A stretch of 13,168 nucleotides of DNA from an uncultured Actinomycetes bacterium. Its GTDB lineage: Bacteria > Actinomycetota > Acidimicrobiia > Acidimicrobiales > Microtrichaceae. Of this stretch, positions 12,943 to 13,168 are shown piece by piece. The translations under genes and the position numbers were made by a program. Below the pieces are notes generated by a model. That model saw only the letters and a list, made by a program, of their open reading frames with translations, did no database searches and was not told the DNA's origin. The stretch is taken from assembly GCA_903941145.1 (NCBI GenBank), contig CAJANQ010000427.1:1-13168 (forward strand), in the 5' to 3' direction. Numbering within the stretch: position 1 is the first letter of the stretch; each line of letters starts with the position of its first letter.

Positions 12943-13168
12943 GTGGCCAAGACGATGCAGGGTTCCCCCGGCAAGAAGCTGCAAGACCGCGTCAACGACG
13001 TGGTCGATGCGACGCAGGGCTCTCAGGCATGGAACTCCATCTTCCGGCCGGGCTCGATCTTCCGGAAGGGCTACTCAGACAGCCCCCGTAACCGTTCCTA
13101 CGTGATCATGAACTCGGTGCTGTACCACCTGCACCCTGTCAAGGTGAAGCGTCACGCCGTGAAGGTGA
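12943..13168 (+). CDS. Cytochrome b-type subunit (bc1/b6f family), N-terminus, 3' partial
   Basis: GTG 12943, with AGGAG (12932-12936) 6 nt upstream and a second GAGGAG at 12925-12930, opens a frame running off the window after 75 codons. Residues 32-50 (IFRPGSIFRKGYSDSPRNR) and 51-75 (SYVIMNSVLYHLHPVKVKR and following) match the amphipathic N-terminal region of actinobacterial and Chloroflexi-like cytochrome b subunits, where a PRNR segment and NVFLHLHPVKV-type stretch precede the first transmembrane helix. The haem-ligand histidines and quinol-site PEWY-type motif would lie beyond the window. I therefore call it cytochrome b by its N-terminal signature and context, not by catalytic residues. 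The 65 nt before it hold no recognisable promoter, so it is probably co-transcribed with the ferredoxin. Confidence 0.78.
   Translation, partial: MAKTMQGSPGKKLQDRVNDVVDATQGSQAWNSIFRPGSIFRKGYSDSPRNRSYVIMNSVLYHLHPVKVKRHAVKV

Noticed and set aside
1..13168. Mobile element, CRISPR array, tRNA or riboswitch
   Set aside because: No transposase or integrase motif, regular short repeat array, tRNA cloverleaf or known riboswitch core was found by reading. There is little non-coding space to hold one.

Overview
This is a GC-rich window (roughly 70% by eye) with many GTG starts, short overlaps between genes and TANNNT-type -10 boxes. Together with a rex-hemA-hemC-cobA/hemD gene order, this points to an actinomycete chromosome. 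The cytochrome c / membrane protein / ferredoxin / cytochrome b cluster at the right end suggests a lineage outside the classical Streptomyces-Mycobacterium groups, possibly Acidimicrobiia. That placement is inference from gene content, not a phylogeny.

Layout. Positions 2-115 hold the tail of a probable DUF222/HNH endonuclease-like gene. Positions 141-923 (minus) hold a seven-helix membrane protein of unknown function, divergent from rex. From 1032 to 10498 a tightly packed plus-strand run encodes Rex (NADH/NAD+ sensing repressor), a precorrin-2 dehydrogenase-like protein, HemA, HemC, a CobA-HemD fusion, a HAD-family phosphatase, HemB, HemL and a SIS-type glucose-6-phosphate isomerase. Gaps are 0-26 nt and several junctions are GTGA, ATGA or TGATG overlaps. 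From 10982 down to 10479 (minus) lies a small putative lipoprotein, coupled to a membrane-anchored monohaem cytochrome c (10982-11734, minus, TTG start). A 248-nt divergent region (11735-11982) separates these from a plus-strand set: a three-helix membrane protein, a 2x[4Fe-4S] ferredoxin, and the first 75 codons of a cytochrome b-type subunit that runs off the window. There is no gene-free stretch longer than 300 nt, and no tRNA, rRNA, CRISPR array or insertion sequence was seen.

How the parts fit. HemA, HemL, HemB, HemC and HemD make uroporphyrinogen III from glutamyl-tRNA. CobA plus the precorrin-2 dehydrogenase divert some of it to sirohydrochlorin/sirohaem or cobalamin precursors. The late haem enzymes (HemE, HemY, HemH/HemQ) are not in the window. 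The right-hand cluster looks like a quinol-oxidising, haem-using respiratory module, so haem supply and haem use lie side by side.

The most interesting signal is regulatory. A near-perfect inverted repeat, TTGTGA-N6-TCACAA at 11915-11932, matches the Rex operator with one deviation and sits on the predicted promoter of the ferredoxin/cytochrome b operon. A half-degenerate copy (TTGTGAAC at 995-1002) sits on the predicted leaderless rex promoter. This suggests a local circuit in which NADH/NAD+ poise sets both tetrapyrrole synthesis and an unusual cytochrome b-ferredoxin complex. The palindrome also fits the CRP/FNR consensus, so the regulator's identity needs testing.
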